From contig JAJYPA010000041.1 of assembly GCA_021795795.1 (NCBI GenBank), positions 1 to 31,523 on the forward strand: 31,523 nucleotides of DNA. The letters run 5' to 3'. Positions 23,149 to 31,281 of the stretch are shown here, piece by piece. The stretch is from Pseudomonadota bacterium (GTDB lineage: Bacteria; Pseudomonadota; Gammaproteobacteria; Halothiobacillales; Halothiobacillaceae). The notes beneath the pieces are model-generated. The model was not told the DNA's origin and searched no databases. It saw only the letters and a program-made list of their open reading frames with translations. Both the position numbers and the translations under genes were made by a program. How positions within the stretch are numbered: position 1 is the first letter of the stretch; each line of letters opens with the position of its first letter.

Positions 23149-24105
23149 TCAGCGCATAGCGCCTTCACTGATTTTCTGGTAGTAGCCCAACACGGTAGGC
23201 ACGTAGTGTTCAGTTTCCTGATAGGGCGGAATGTGATAACCCGCGTTTATAACCGCCTGCCCCCCAGCGTTATAACCGGCGACGGCTAGGCGTTTGCTCC
23301 CGTTGAATTCGTGAAGCAAATGCGCGAGATATGCAGTGCCACCGCGAATGGCTTGTGCGGGATCAAAAGGGTTATTTACTCCGAATCGCGCTGCCGTCGC
23401 GGGCATGAGTTGCATCAGCCCTTTGGCGCCTTTCGATGAAATTGCGTTGGCATTGAATCCGGATTCCTGAGTAATAACAGCCGCTATCAGCGCCGCGGGA
23501 ACGTGATCCAGATTGGCGTAATGTGTGATCAGTCGTCCGTATCTGGAAGGCGGGTTGGGCAGGTATCCGGAGGCTGTGTGCCATACGTCACCGGTTCCGG
23601 CCCCGCGATTACTGGCGGCCATGATCCAGGCGCCAGCGGCGATGTTCCAGCAGGTGTTGTGACGGACCTGCCACTCGGGGAATCCTGCCTCGCGCAAAAT
23701 AGGCAGCCAGCCGGAAGGAATACCCATAGGACCAACGTGGTCCCGCGCGTGCATGCCTCCATTTTGAAAAGCCGTTCTTAATGTACGGGCCTGGACATGG
23801 TAAGTCCGTGCTGCATTGTTCAGGCAGACTGGAGCTGGATGTGCGGCGTGGTTTGTAGCCGTTGGAACGGAGGCTTTCTGTTGGTAGGCGGACAGTATCC
23901 AGGCTGCGGCGCGGATATTTTCACAAGCGTTCGTTTTAACATCTGAGAGAGAAAACCCAGCTTTTTTCAGAATGGGGGACCATCCGGCCGCGATATCCAT
24001 GACACCCATGCCGGCATGGCTTTTTTCGTCTGATCGGAATATCCGTTCCAGGCGAGTCTCGGATACACCGAATTGGTGTGCGGCCTGGTGCAGGCAAATC
24101 AGCAT
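23149..24105 (-). CDS. Lytic transglycosylase with two degenerate lysozyme-like repeats
   Basis: 318 residues from ATG 24105, with GAGG before it; a longer frame overlaps the sulfotransferase gene. The C-terminal domain (about 185-318) is a normal Slt type: ITQESGFNANAISSKGAKGLMQLMPATAARFGV, with catalytic Glu, GLMQL and later VAGYNAGGQAV. Before it are two tandem copies of about 75 residues (about 3-77 and 93-168), each starting CLxxAA and ending N-x-C-x-NI-x-A-x-AWI. They resemble VirB1/IpgF-type transglycosylase domains without a convincing catalytic Glu-Ser. It cuts peptidoglycan for pilus passage, like PilT of R64-type pili. Last gene of the pilus operon, with no signal peptide visible. 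Confidence 0.85.
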   Translation of the reverse strand: MLICLHQAAHQFGVSETRLERIFRSDEKSHAGMGVMDIAAGWSPILKKAGFSLSDVKTNACENIRAAAWILSAYQQKASVPTATNHAAHPAPVCLNNAARTYHVQARTLRTAFQNGGMHARDHVGPMGIPSGWLPILREAGFPEWQVRHNTCWNIAAGAWIMAASNRGAGTGDVWHTASGYLPNPPSRYGRLITHYANLDHVPAALIAAVITQESGFNANAISSKGAKGLMQLMPATAARFGVNNPFDPAQAIRGGTAYLAHLLHEFNGSKRLAVAGYNAGGQAVINAGYHIPPYQETEHYVPTVLGYYQKISEGAMR

Positions 24106-24124
24106 GTAGCGCCTCGCTTGGTGG

Positions 24125-25300
24125 TCAGTATGCCGCGCTGATTTCCGCAACCGGGAAATCGACACCAAAGCTGCCCCACAAATGGGCAACATCTTCTATG
24201 GTTTTTGCGGACTGTATGATCCACTCTGGGTATTCCTCTCGGACTGTCCCATGTACAAAAAATGTTTCAGTAGGCCTACCTGAAGCGAAGCGCGCATGCT
24301 GGGCGCTGACGTAGGACTCGAATGTCGACCGCTGATAAGGAAGCACGGTCAGTCGCCGGTTGCCTTGCAGCAATCCATTTACCGCCATGATCTGGTGATA
24401 GCGCAACCAGTAGTGCAGGTAGGCTTCAAAGTAGGGCATTCGCCCGACCTCCTGGCGGGTAACACCGTCTGTTTCCCAGGATTCCACCACCCAGCGCTCG
24501 ATGACGCTGCGAGGTTGGATGGGAAAGCGCCCGTCAGGCGTCATCCCGCCGGCCTTTTCCACCAAGGACAGACAAGCGGCTGCGGGGTGGCGCACCGCGA
24601 TGACCCATTCCGCCAGAGGGCCAAACAGGTCGCGGAAAAAACGGCCCTCGTAAACCATCTTGGTGCCCTTCTTTGGGATGGTGCGCATTCCGGCTAGCGG
24701 ACGGGAATCCCGAAAGAACCAGTCGGCCATGGTGATCCATTCAGCGGTCTGCTGCAGGGTGCGGCGCGTCATTGGCATGGTTTCCATGCCATCGTTGCCG
24801 ATCCATGCGTTGTTTGCTTCCGGGAATCCGTCATGAGCGAAGTAGTTGGGTAATGCCCGATGATCCCGTCCGACCGCGCGGTAAAGTTCCTTGGTGAGAT
24901 ACGAGCCGCCATGACGCGGGGCGCTAACCACCAGAATGAAACGGTTGGCGGAATGCATCTGACCATAGAAGTCTTTGTTTCCCGTCAACAGGTGACCAAA
25001 TAGATTGTAAGCGCGCAATGTAAGGTCCCGGCCCAATTCCGTTTTGAATGCGGCATCAGAAGCGGACTGGACCACCTTGCGGATCTCCGGAATGTTGCGG
25101 AGTCCTTTTCCCATACGCTCGGTGATCTGGTCGCCCCAGTCCTGTTCCTCGCGGACAATGCGCATTTGCCCGGTCACTTCGTCGAGAAAATTGACGAAGG
25201 CGGACGACACCGGAAAGTGGTGCGCCGTGAAGCGCAGTTCGGGGACAGGACCTGTGCTTGCGTCGCGACGCATCCGTGGTTGCGGACTCTGCTGACTCAA
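24125..25300 (-). CDS. Sulfotransferase-like protein in pilus operon
   Basis: 391 residues from TTG 25300, which overlaps the TGA of the PilP-like gene (TTGA) with AGGGA seven bases before it. It carries the PAPS-binding features of sulfotransferases: the 5'-phosphosulfate loop FILVVSAPRHGGSYL (about 121-135) and the 3'-phosphate segment VIAVRHPAAACLSLVEKAGG (about 233-252; R237, S245). No signal peptide, so it is cytoplasmic. It lies between the PilP-like and transglycosylase genes, spaced like an integral operon member. It may sulfate a pilin, glycan or lipid. The acceptor is unknown, and a non-sulfotransferase P-loop role remains possible. Confidence 0.75.
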   Translation of the reverse strand: MSQQSPQPRMRRDASTGPVPELRFTAHHFPVSSAFVNFLDEVTGQMRIVREEQDWGDQITERMGKGLRNIPEIRKVVQSASDAAFKTELGRDLTLRAYNLFGHLLTGNKDFYGQMHSANRFILVVSAPRHGGSYLTKELYRAVGRDHRALPNYFAHDGFPEANNAWIGNDGMETMPMTRRTLQQTAEWITMADWFFRDSRPLAGMRTIPKKGTKMVYEGRFFRDLFGPLAEWVIAVRHPAAACLSLVEKAGGMTPDGRFPIQPRSVIERWVVESWETDGVTRQEVGRMPYFEAYLHYWLRYHQIMAVNGLLQGNRRLTVLPYQRSTFESYVSAQHARFASGRPTETFFVHGTVREEYPEWIIQSAKTIEDVAHLWGSFGVDFPVAEISAAY

Positions 25301-26481
25301 GGCCGCATCCCTGGTGTCGGGAAGTGGATCATCTGCGTTCCGGCGTTGGCTGGCTGTTGGTCTTCGGCACCCGGCAGAGGGATTCCTGCCTGCCGCGCTT
25401 CATTCATAAGTCCGGCCGAAACCGATGATTGTGGTGGTATGATGCCACCGCCGGCTTGGGTGCCCTTCCAGGATGTGGCCGCATAGTGTCCAACTCCGTT
25501 CGAGGATACGCGCAACTGGTCCCCATTGGTCAGTTGTATAGAATCGGTACCGATGGACTGGATGGTGGAATTTCCTGCCGTAGCCCCTTTCGAGAGGGTC
25601 AGCAAACGTTTTCCCAATTGCAGCAGAGCATACTTATCACCGTCGTTATGGAGAATTCCGACGAGCACCATGGACGGGTTGGCCTTTTTCAGCTGGTTTG
25701 CCTGGACAATACTCACATGCTCCGTCTGGCGGGATTCCAGTTGCGCAAGGTGCGCCTTCATCTGGCTCATGGACTGCGCCAAAGCCTGCATTTGCGGCGA
25801 GTTATCTTGGGAAAGCGTCGCATATTCGGAATGGTATTTAGCCCCGGTCGCCCTCGCCTTGGTGATTTCGTTGTTGAGCTTAATGACAGCCAACCGGTTG
25901 GAAAGCCTTTCGATCACGCCCGGTTGCCCGACGAAGGGGTTGACATACCCGGTAGCGGCGGGGTTTTGCCTGCGGGATTGTGACCGCAAAGGCAACGTTG
26001 TGGGCGTTGGTAATGCGGACGGCTCCGAGATGGTCTGTGGCATCTTCTGCCGTGGCTCGGGGTTTACAGCGCTCATGGGCGCGCCGATGTGTTGTTGCGG
26101 GGCCAGCCCTCGCGGAGTGCTAACCCCCATGGGGGGATGCGAGACTGTGGCAGACCGTGCGCCAGTCGCAGTAGCTGCAGGCGTTTTGGCTGGTGCTGAT
26201 GATGTCTTTGGGTGCGCGGACAAAGCCGGTGCCAGAGGGTGTTGAGAGTCTGTCGTCCCAGGAGACGTTGCAGCTGGAAGAACCGTTGACTTTTGTCCGC
26301 CCAGGTTGGCTGGCAGCCCCTTGATTGCAGCACCTGCTGCCGGCAATTTACCCGCCTGTGTTGCGGGGCCGCTGGCTGCAGATTGAAGGATGCTATCGAA
26401 TCCACCGGCGGTATCCGCCCAAGCGTTTAGGCTCAAGGTGATCAATCCGACCATCGAAAGGGTCCGTAATGGGTGATGCAT
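25297..26481 (-). CDS. PilP-like pilus biogenesis protein
   Basis: A 394-residue protein; ATG at 26481 follows AAAGGAG. The signal peptide ends near AWA (residue 22). A long Pro/Ala/Thr-rich linker (about 30-175) follows, then a coiled-coil region (about 185-255, MQALAQSMSQMKAHLAQLES). A compact C-terminal beta domain (about 265-330) has VLVGILHNDGDKYALLQLG and QSIGTDSIQLTNGDQLRV, as in PilP/GspC-type periplasmic domains that contact the secretin. The tail is low-complexity. The gene order fits PilP of plasmid-type IVB pili. No secretin, PilM, PilN or PilO gene is in the window. Confidence 0.75.
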   Translation of the reverse strand: MHHPLRTLSMVGLITLSLNAWADTAGGFDSILQSAASGPATQAGKLPAAGAAIKGLPANLGGQKSTVLPAATSPGTTDSQHPLAPALSAHPKTSSAPAKTPAATATGARSATVSHPPMGVSTPRGLAPQQHIGAPMSAVNPEPRQKMPQTISEPSALPTPTTLPLRSQSRRQNPAATGYVNPFVGQPGVIERLSNRLAVIKLNNEITKARATGAKYHSEYATLSQDNSPQMQALAQSMSQMKAHLAQLESRQTEHVSIVQANQLKKANPSMVLVGILHNDGDKYALLQLGKRLLTLSKGATAGNSTIQSIGTDSIQLTNGDQLRVSSNGVGHYAATSWKGTQAGGGIIPPQSSVSAGLMNEARQAGIPLPGAEDQQPANAGTQMIHFPTPGMRP

Positions 26482-26502
26482 GAGATTTTACTCCTTTGGG
26501 TT

Positions 26503-27765
26503 TTAGTAAGTACCAATAACGGGAACACTCAAAAGGATTCCTGCCGGCGCCCACGCTTCAATGAATGCTGTATAAGGTGGACTTTGCAGATTGGGAGAGC
26601 ATGAAAGCGGGTCGCGGTCCAACTCACTATTAAAAGACGGCGCGTTCGGGCCATTGGCCACCCCCATCAGGAATCCCCAATCGGTGGTGGCTTCAGACAC
26701 GGAAATGCCAAGGTTCGAGATGAACGCATCGCCGTCCCAGGTGGCAGGCTGGGTATCGTTGAGAGTTACATTACCGTAGCCTCCGTAAAAGCTGACCCGA
26801 CTTCCGTCTGGGTTCTCTCCCGGGAACTCATACCCTGGACCGCTATTGCTGCCATTTCCGCTGTTCGGGATGGCGGAATTGGTGTCCATGTAGGCGTTGC
26901 CACCAGTGCCGTTTGGACCGCAACTGTTCCAGGCCGTGTCGGCATTCGCGAAATAATCAATGTCAGTGTTACGCTGTGGATTGGCCAGATACTGGGTGGT
27001 GAAATAGCTTTGATAGTCGTTGGCGATTTCACGCATCTTGGCAAGCGTGCCCTTGTATTTTGCGGCTTCTATGGCGTAACCGGAGAAAGTGGCCACAGCA
27101 TCGTGTTGTCCACCCCTGATGCCAAGGTTCATCGTGCAACCACTGGATTGTCCGCTGATATTGGCCGAACAGGTGTAGGTGACGCCTTGAGACATGGGGG
27201 TGACGCTGGCCGGAGCCCCATTGGTGGAGAGAAACGCGACGTCGTGGTAAAAAAGTGGGTATCCCTCATAAGAAGTCTGCATTGCCGGGCTGACATACAC
27301 CCAGATCGGTACCCCGTCGCCATTTTCCGCAAGCGACAGAGGAGAGTTCCCTGCGGCGCCGGCTATGGCGGCGAACCCGCTTTCCAGACTACTTGGATTC
27401 CCCGGCGTCATCGCCTGCACGGGGGTGACGTTCAGCGACCCGTTGTTGAGCACACCCCATGAACCGGGAGCGCCCAGAATCTGCAGAGGCACACTCACGG
27501 CGTTATAGTTCGGATTTAAGGTGAAATACAGATATCCGTTCGTTAGGTCACTATCGATCACCATAGCGTCTTTCCGATAGGCGACGGTGAGACCCTTGAC
27601 CAGTTCCTGCAGACGCGCGCGGGTGCTGACGGTTGCCGCGTAGTGCGCAGTCTGCGAAAAGACCGGAAATATAATCAGCGCGAAGATGGTCATGACGATG
27701 ATCGCGATGATCATCTCCAGCAGGGTAAACCCGGCTTCTCCGGAAGGATGGGTGGGGCGGTGCAT
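26503..27765 (-). CDS. Large type IV prepilin-like protein
   Basis: A 420-residue protein; ATG at 27765 follows TAGGAG. The 12-residue leader ends EAG before FTLLEMIIAIIVMTIFALII, a class III prepilin peptidase site with Glu at +5. The large C-terminal part is rich in Gly, Asn and Ser with several Cys (TYTCSANISGQSSGC, NSCGPNG, LSCSPN), more like a minor pilin/adhesin or PilV-like tip protein than a major pilin. It probably has a surface-exposed beta-rich head. Translated 10 bases after the PilT-like gene. Confidence 0.85.
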   Translation of the reverse strand: MHRPTHPSGEAGFTLLEMIIAIIVMTIFALIIFPVFSQTAHYAATVSTRARLQELVKGLTVAYRKDAMVIDSDLTNGYLYFTLNPNYNAVSVPLQILGAPGSWGVLNNGSLNVTPVQAMTPGNPSSLESGFAAIAGAAGNSPLSLAENGDGVPIWVYVSPAMQTSYEGYPLFYHDVAFLSTNGAPASVTPMSQGVTYTCSANISGQSSGCTMNLGIRGGQHDAVATFSGYAIEAAKYKGTLAKMREIANDYQSYFTTQYLANPQRNTDIDYFANADTAWNSCGPNGTGGNAYMDTNSAIPNSGNGSNSGPGYEFPGENPDGSRVSFYGGYGNVTLNDTQPATWDGDAFISNLGISVSEATTDWGFLMGVANGPNAPSFNSELDRDPLSCSPNLQSPPYTAFIEAWAPAGILLSVPVIGTY

Positions 27766-27775
27766 GTGGAATCTC

Positions 27776-28873
27776 CTAGTAAGACAGCCGTTGTTTCAGG
27801 GTGTCGATGTCCGGTGCCGCCGCCATTGCAGCCTCTAGCGTGATGGTGCCATCATGGACCATCTCCACCAGGCAACTCTCCATCTGGATCATGCCGTCAT
27901 CCCGGCCCTGATAAATATCGGAAGGCAGTTTTTCGTACTTGCCACCGCGAATATTGGCCCGCACGGAGTTGCTGGAGGTCATAATCTCATAAGCTAGGAC
28001 CTTGCCATGGCCGTCTGCTCTGGGTACAAGTACTTGCGCGATCACCGCGAGAATGGAATCTGCCAACTGGTTCTGCAGGCTTGGACGGGTGGATTCTGGG
28101 ACGCTGTCGAGCAATCGGCGGACGGTTTCCGACGCGTTGCGCGCATGGGTTGTGGACATAAGCAGATGACCGGAATTTGCGGCGACGGCGGCGGTTTCGA
28201 TGGTTTCTGCATCGCGCAACTCGCCGACCATGATGATGTCTGGCTTCTCGCGCAGACCGGCGCGCAGTGCGGTGGCAAAGGTTGCGCTGTCGACGCCGAC
28301 CTCGCGCTGAGTGACTTCAGCCACCCGATCTGTGGGGAGAAGAGATTCGATAGGATCCTCCACGGTCAACATGTGAATGGGGCGCGAGGATTGCGCTGAC
28401 ATTCCGGATGCCATCGTGGTGCTTTTGCCGGATCCTGTTGCTCCACTAAATAGCAGCATGCCAGACTTTCTAGCGAAAAGCGGCAACACGGTATCCAGAG
28501 GGAGACCAAGCGTTGCAAAGTCCGGGATATCTGCATTGAGTTTGCGCATAACCAGGGCCAGATTGCCTCCCATGTAGTGAAACAGGTTGCAACGGAAGCG
28601 TATACCACCAATTATCGCCGCATAATCCAGTTCTCGCGGCTGCCCATTTTCGCCGTGCAGGTGTTCTAGCGTGAAACGGAAATCCTCACGAGTTTGCGCA
28701 TCAAGCAGGCGATGGAAGTCTTCACGATCGGGAATAGGGGCGCCTGGAATGGGAACCACATAACCTGATTCATCGGCAAATTTTGCGGACTTGCCCTCCT
28801 TGAGCATCAGGTCGGACCAGTTGCCTTTCAGGGTAGCCGCGTGCTGCTCGAACCATGATACGAAAGCTGTCAT
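27776..28873 (-). CDS. PilT-like type IV pilus ATPase
   Basis: A 365-residue protein, the length of PilT (about 345-370), unlike the longer PilB assembly ATPases. ATG at 28873 follows AAAGGA. It has an N-terminal PAS-like region (1-110), Walker A GATGSGKST (144-152), Asp box VEDPIE (171-176), Walker B IIMVGELRDAE (about 213-223) and His box STTHA (240-244). PilT powers pilus retraction at the inner-membrane base. Here it lies mid-operon between pilin genes, while a PilB-type assembly ATPase, the PilC platform and a prepilin peptidase are absent from the window. It may therefore serve as the sole ATPase, or others lie beyond the window. Confidence 0.93.
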   Translation of the reverse strand: MTAFVSWFEQHAATLKGNWSDLMLKEGKSAKFADESGYVVPIPGAPIPDREDFHRLLDAQTREDFRFTLEHLHGENGQPRELDYAAIIGGIRFRCNLFHYMGGNLALVMRKLNADIPDFATLGLPLDTVLPLFARKSGMLLFSGATGSGKSTTMASGMSAQSSRPIHMLTVEDPIESLLPTDRVAEVTQREVGVDSATFATALRAGLREKPDIIMVGELRDAETIETAAVAANSGHLLMSTTHARNASETVRRLLDSVPESTRPSLQNQLADSILAVIAQVLVPRADGHGKVLAYEIMTSSNSVRANIRGGKYEKLPSDIYQGRDDGMIQMESCLVEMVHDGTITLEAAMAAAPDIDTLKQRLSY

Positions 28874-28903
28874 AAATTTCCTTTGTCGCTTGTTGAGAGT
28901 GGA

Positions 28904-29746
28904 TTACATGGGTTCGACGGCGGTTGCCAGAATGTCTCCACCCCATGGCAATGGGCTTTCCAGTGCCATGGTGTAAGGAGTAGCGGTGTCACTTGCCGGG
29001 GATCCAGAATTGTTGGCCGTGACGGTCATCCCCCAAGCATTAACCGCACTGTTTCCGGCGCTAAAACTGCTGGGAAAAATGGCAGAGACGGGCGCAAATC
29101 CCCCGCCTGAGCAACCAAACGGGCCGACGCCACCTGGCACGCCGCAGCCTGAACTCGGCGGCGGCGCAAACCAGTCGACGTTGATGTTGTGTACCCCTCC
29201 GGACGCCTCATAAGCGGAGTAGCCTGCATCGATCCGGGTAACGATGTGATCCAGTTGATCCAGGCTTTGCCGATAGAGCAGGCTTTCGATTGGTTGTCCG
29301 GACACCTCGATATACTGGGCGGTGCCGGGCTGAAACACATTGTTGGCGAGTGTGGGAGGGGTGCCTGAAGTGGCTGGGACAGCTACCCAGATATTGCGAT
29401 AGCAAATGTTCCCCTGACTGGCTGCCAGGCACTGTTCTGTGGAAACGAAAGCCTGCGCGTTCCAACGCTCGCTAATGCCTGCGGCAGCGAGCAACCCGCT
29501 GGCCGGCACTGGAGAAGCCGAACCATTGCCGGACGCGTCCAGCACAACCGCCTGAGTTTTGTACCAAGTGTTTAGCCGTTGCCTCGCTCTTTGCAGGTAC
29601 TGCTGCTGAGCCTGAACCAGCGATTGATGGGTGGCGAGCGGCACTTCCGCTTGCATAAACGCAACACTGGATATCATGACCAGCATCAGGCCAAGTACGA
29701 AAAGCAAAAACGCGGCGCCGGATTCGTCATTGCGTTGCAAAGACAT
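28904..29746 (-). CDS. PilX-like minor pilin lacking Glu5
   Basis: 280 residues from ATG 29746, with GAGG before it; an upstream ATG at 29758 lacks a site and overlaps more of the previous gene. The N-terminus is SLQRNDESG then AAFLLFVLGLMLVMISSVAFM: a prepilin-like Gly cleavage position followed by a hydrophobic helix but with Leu, not Glu, at +5. PilX/GspK-type minor pilins often lack this Glu. The head is Cys-containing (CLAASQGNICYRN, GCGVPGG, FGCSGGG) with Gly/Pro-rich loops. It overlaps the previous gene by 20 bases. Confidence 0.75.
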   Translation of the reverse strand: MSLQRNDESGAAFLLFVLGLMLVMISSVAFMQAEVPLATHQSLVQAQQQYLQRARQRLNTWYKTQAVVLDASGNGSASPVPASGLLAAAGISERWNAQAFVSTEQCLAASQGNICYRNIWVAVPATSGTPPTLANNVFQPGTAQYIEVSGQPIESLLYRQSLDQLDHIVTRIDAGYSAYEASGGVHNINVDWFAPPPSSGCGVPGGVGPFGCSGGGFAPVSAIFPSSFSAGNSAVNAWGMTVTANNSGSPASDTATPYTMALESPLPWGGDILATAVEPM

Positions 29747-30371
29747 AACCCACCTCATTGGTGCCCATGGTGAAACAGGTGGATTGGCTCGCGGCGGGAG
29801 AGCAACCGCCGCACTGACGACAAAAGGCGGCCTGAACTTGTGGCGTCAGCGGGCCTGCCAGCAGGGCTATTTCGGTGTTACCGCGTCCAGACATGGCCGT
29901 AGTGCCGGAGAGCCAGGTTCCGGTGTTGATGGACAGCGTGCTGCCCTGTTTCCCGGTGACGTCATCTTCCAGAGCGATGTTAAGCCCACTGGTAAGCGCC
30001 CCTTGCAAGTATGGGCCATGCCAGTGCGCGAGGTCCGGCTGACAGCCGCCGAGGCCGGTACCGCCGCTGGTTTCGTCGGAGTTGATGAGCATCGCCATGT
30101 CCGCTGGGTAACATCCGGTATTGTGTGCGAAATACTGGGCCGCCTGAACCGTGCCCGTGACCTCATGATAAATGGCACGGCCTCGGGAAGGTGCTAAATT
30201 CAACACGAATAAGGCCACGGCGTAGAGCACCCCAACCACCACGAGCACCACAATCAACTCCATCAAAGTGAAGCCGGATTCTTTGTCGCATCCACCCGAC
30301 AGAGTGAAATGGGGCAGGAAGGTATCCGTGGTGGCGCGTTGGCGAGGCACTGTTACGCCGTGGGTGGGCAT
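29727..30371 (-). CDS. Type IV prepilin with long leader
   Basis: 214 residues from ATG 30371, which overlaps the TAA of the preceding pilin gene (TAATG); GGGG lies about 7 bases upstream. The leader is about 33 residues and ends KESG, followed by FTLMELIVVLVVVGVLYAVA, with Glu at +5. Long leaders are typical of type IVB prepilins. The head has several Cys (TGCYPADM, GGCQPDL and FCRQCGGCSPAAS with a late Cys in STCFTMG), fitting a disulfide-bonded C-terminal loop. It is a pilin or pseudopilin of the same pilus as the next gene upstream. Confidence 0.9.
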   Translation of the reverse strand: MPTHGVTVPRQRATTDTFLPHFTLSGGCDKESGFTLMELIVVLVVVGVLYAVALFVLNLAPSRGRAIYHEVTGTVQAAQYFAHNTGCYPADMAMLINSDETSGGTGLGGCQPDLAHWHGPYLQGALTSGLNIALEDDVTGKQGSTLSINTGTWLSGTTAMSGRGNTEIALLAGPLTPQVQAAFCRQCGGCSPAASQSTCFTMGTNEVGYVFATQ

Positions 30372-31039
30372 TAGTAAGCCCCGTACTGGTTTTGCGCGAA
30401 CACGTAATACACCTGGGCGGTGGTACCGCTGGCTTTCAGCGTGCAAAGACCACCGGAAGCAGCGCCCGTATTGCCGCTCTGTCCGTTGCAGGCGTTCACC
30501 GCCGCATTGGCGATGGGTAGTGGTACGTTATTGGCGACGACTGCGTACTGGAAAGGCAGACCGTTGGGCAGACCGTTGGCTGCTGGGGTAACAGGAGCGA
30601 ACGTGACGGTCACTCCTGTCGCCACCTGGTTTAAGACTAGATCGCCAGCGGAGTCTGTGTCGGCCGGCTTGGCGTATGGGCCATCCCAAGTGGTTGTCAG
30701 GGCAATCCCGGCGGTGTTGTTGGCTGCGGCCACTCCAAAAGTCTTATTGGTCATGGTCTCGTAGTGCACCGGATAAGTTGCGAGGCTAACGCCGAAATGG
30801 GAGGCGTCATGACTCACGCTCGCCAAACCCTGAAAGAGGGCTTTGCCTTTGGCGCTGTCGGTGCTGAAGTAAGGGAGTGCCACAGCCGCCAGAACGCCAA
30901 GGATGACGATAACGATGATAAGTTCAAGCAACGTGAAACCCTCATCGCCACGGACGCCATGAGCGGGTGAAGATGCTCCGTGCCTGGATGGTTTGCAGTG
31001 CTCCTGATGGACGGATAACGTCCGGTTCTTGATGTTCAT
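30371..31039 (-). CDS. Type IV prepilin, probable major pilin
   Basis: 222 residues from ATG 31039 with CGGAG about 10 bases before; an upstream start would add 21 residues. A leader of about 34 residues ends GDEG before FTLLELIIVIVILGVLAAVA. This is a clean prepilin peptidase site with Glu at +5. The head is Ala/Thr/Asn-rich with two Cys near the end (AVNACNGQSG and GGLCTLKASG) that could close the D-loop. First gene after the 58-bp element, as expected for a major pilin, followed by the second prepilin with stop-start overlap. Confidence 0.9.
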   Translation of the reverse strand: MNIKNRTLSVHQEHCKPSRHGASSPAHGVRGDEGFTLLELIIVIVILGVLAAVALPYFSTDSAKGKALFQGLASVSHDASHFGVSLATYPVHYETMTNKTFGVAAANNTAGIALTTTWDGPYAKPADTDSAGDLVLNQVATGVTVTFAPVTPAANGLPNGLPFQYAVVANNVPLPIANAAVNACNGQSGNTGAASGGLCTLKASGTTAQVYYVFAQNQYGAY

Positions 31040-31111
31040 TTTATAAATACTCCGCGTAGAGATAAGGGTTGGACACAGGCTCCAGTGGCAAGCGAGACCC
31101 ATGGCACGGCA

Positions 31112-31169
31112 ACTATGGTATGTCGGTTGCTGGAAACTTTTTGCGACAATAAAGGTAGATTTTTTGCGA
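31112..31169 (-). promoter_or_regulatory. 58-bp shared promoter/activator element, copy B
   Basis: On the minus strand it contains two CGCAAAA half-sites (starting opposite 31168 and 31145, 23 bases apart), CTTTATTGTCG, and TACCAT (31120-31115) as candidate -10. The spacing from the first half-site to TACCAT is 48 bases, identical to copy A. It lies about 75 bases upstream of the prepilin start and is probably the pilus operon promoter. Confidence 0.65.
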
Positions 31170-31171
31170 AA

Positions 31172-31201
31172 TTGATCTATCTAGAAACGGCGGGTGTTAA
31201 T
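31172..31201 (+). promoter_or_regulatory. Candidate promoter of plus-strand gene
   Basis: TTGATC (31172-31177) and GTTAAT (31196-31201) are 18 bases apart on the plus strand, about 80 bases before the ATG at 31282. A small GC hairpin (31235-31240 with 31246-31251) lies in the untranslated leader. It is moderately close to consensus. Confidence 0.35.
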
Positions 31202-31281
31202 GTTGCCTTGTAGTAGAGATGCAATGGACGCACGGGCGGAGGTGATCCGCCACCATACTTTCGCAAACATGAGGATTGAAG

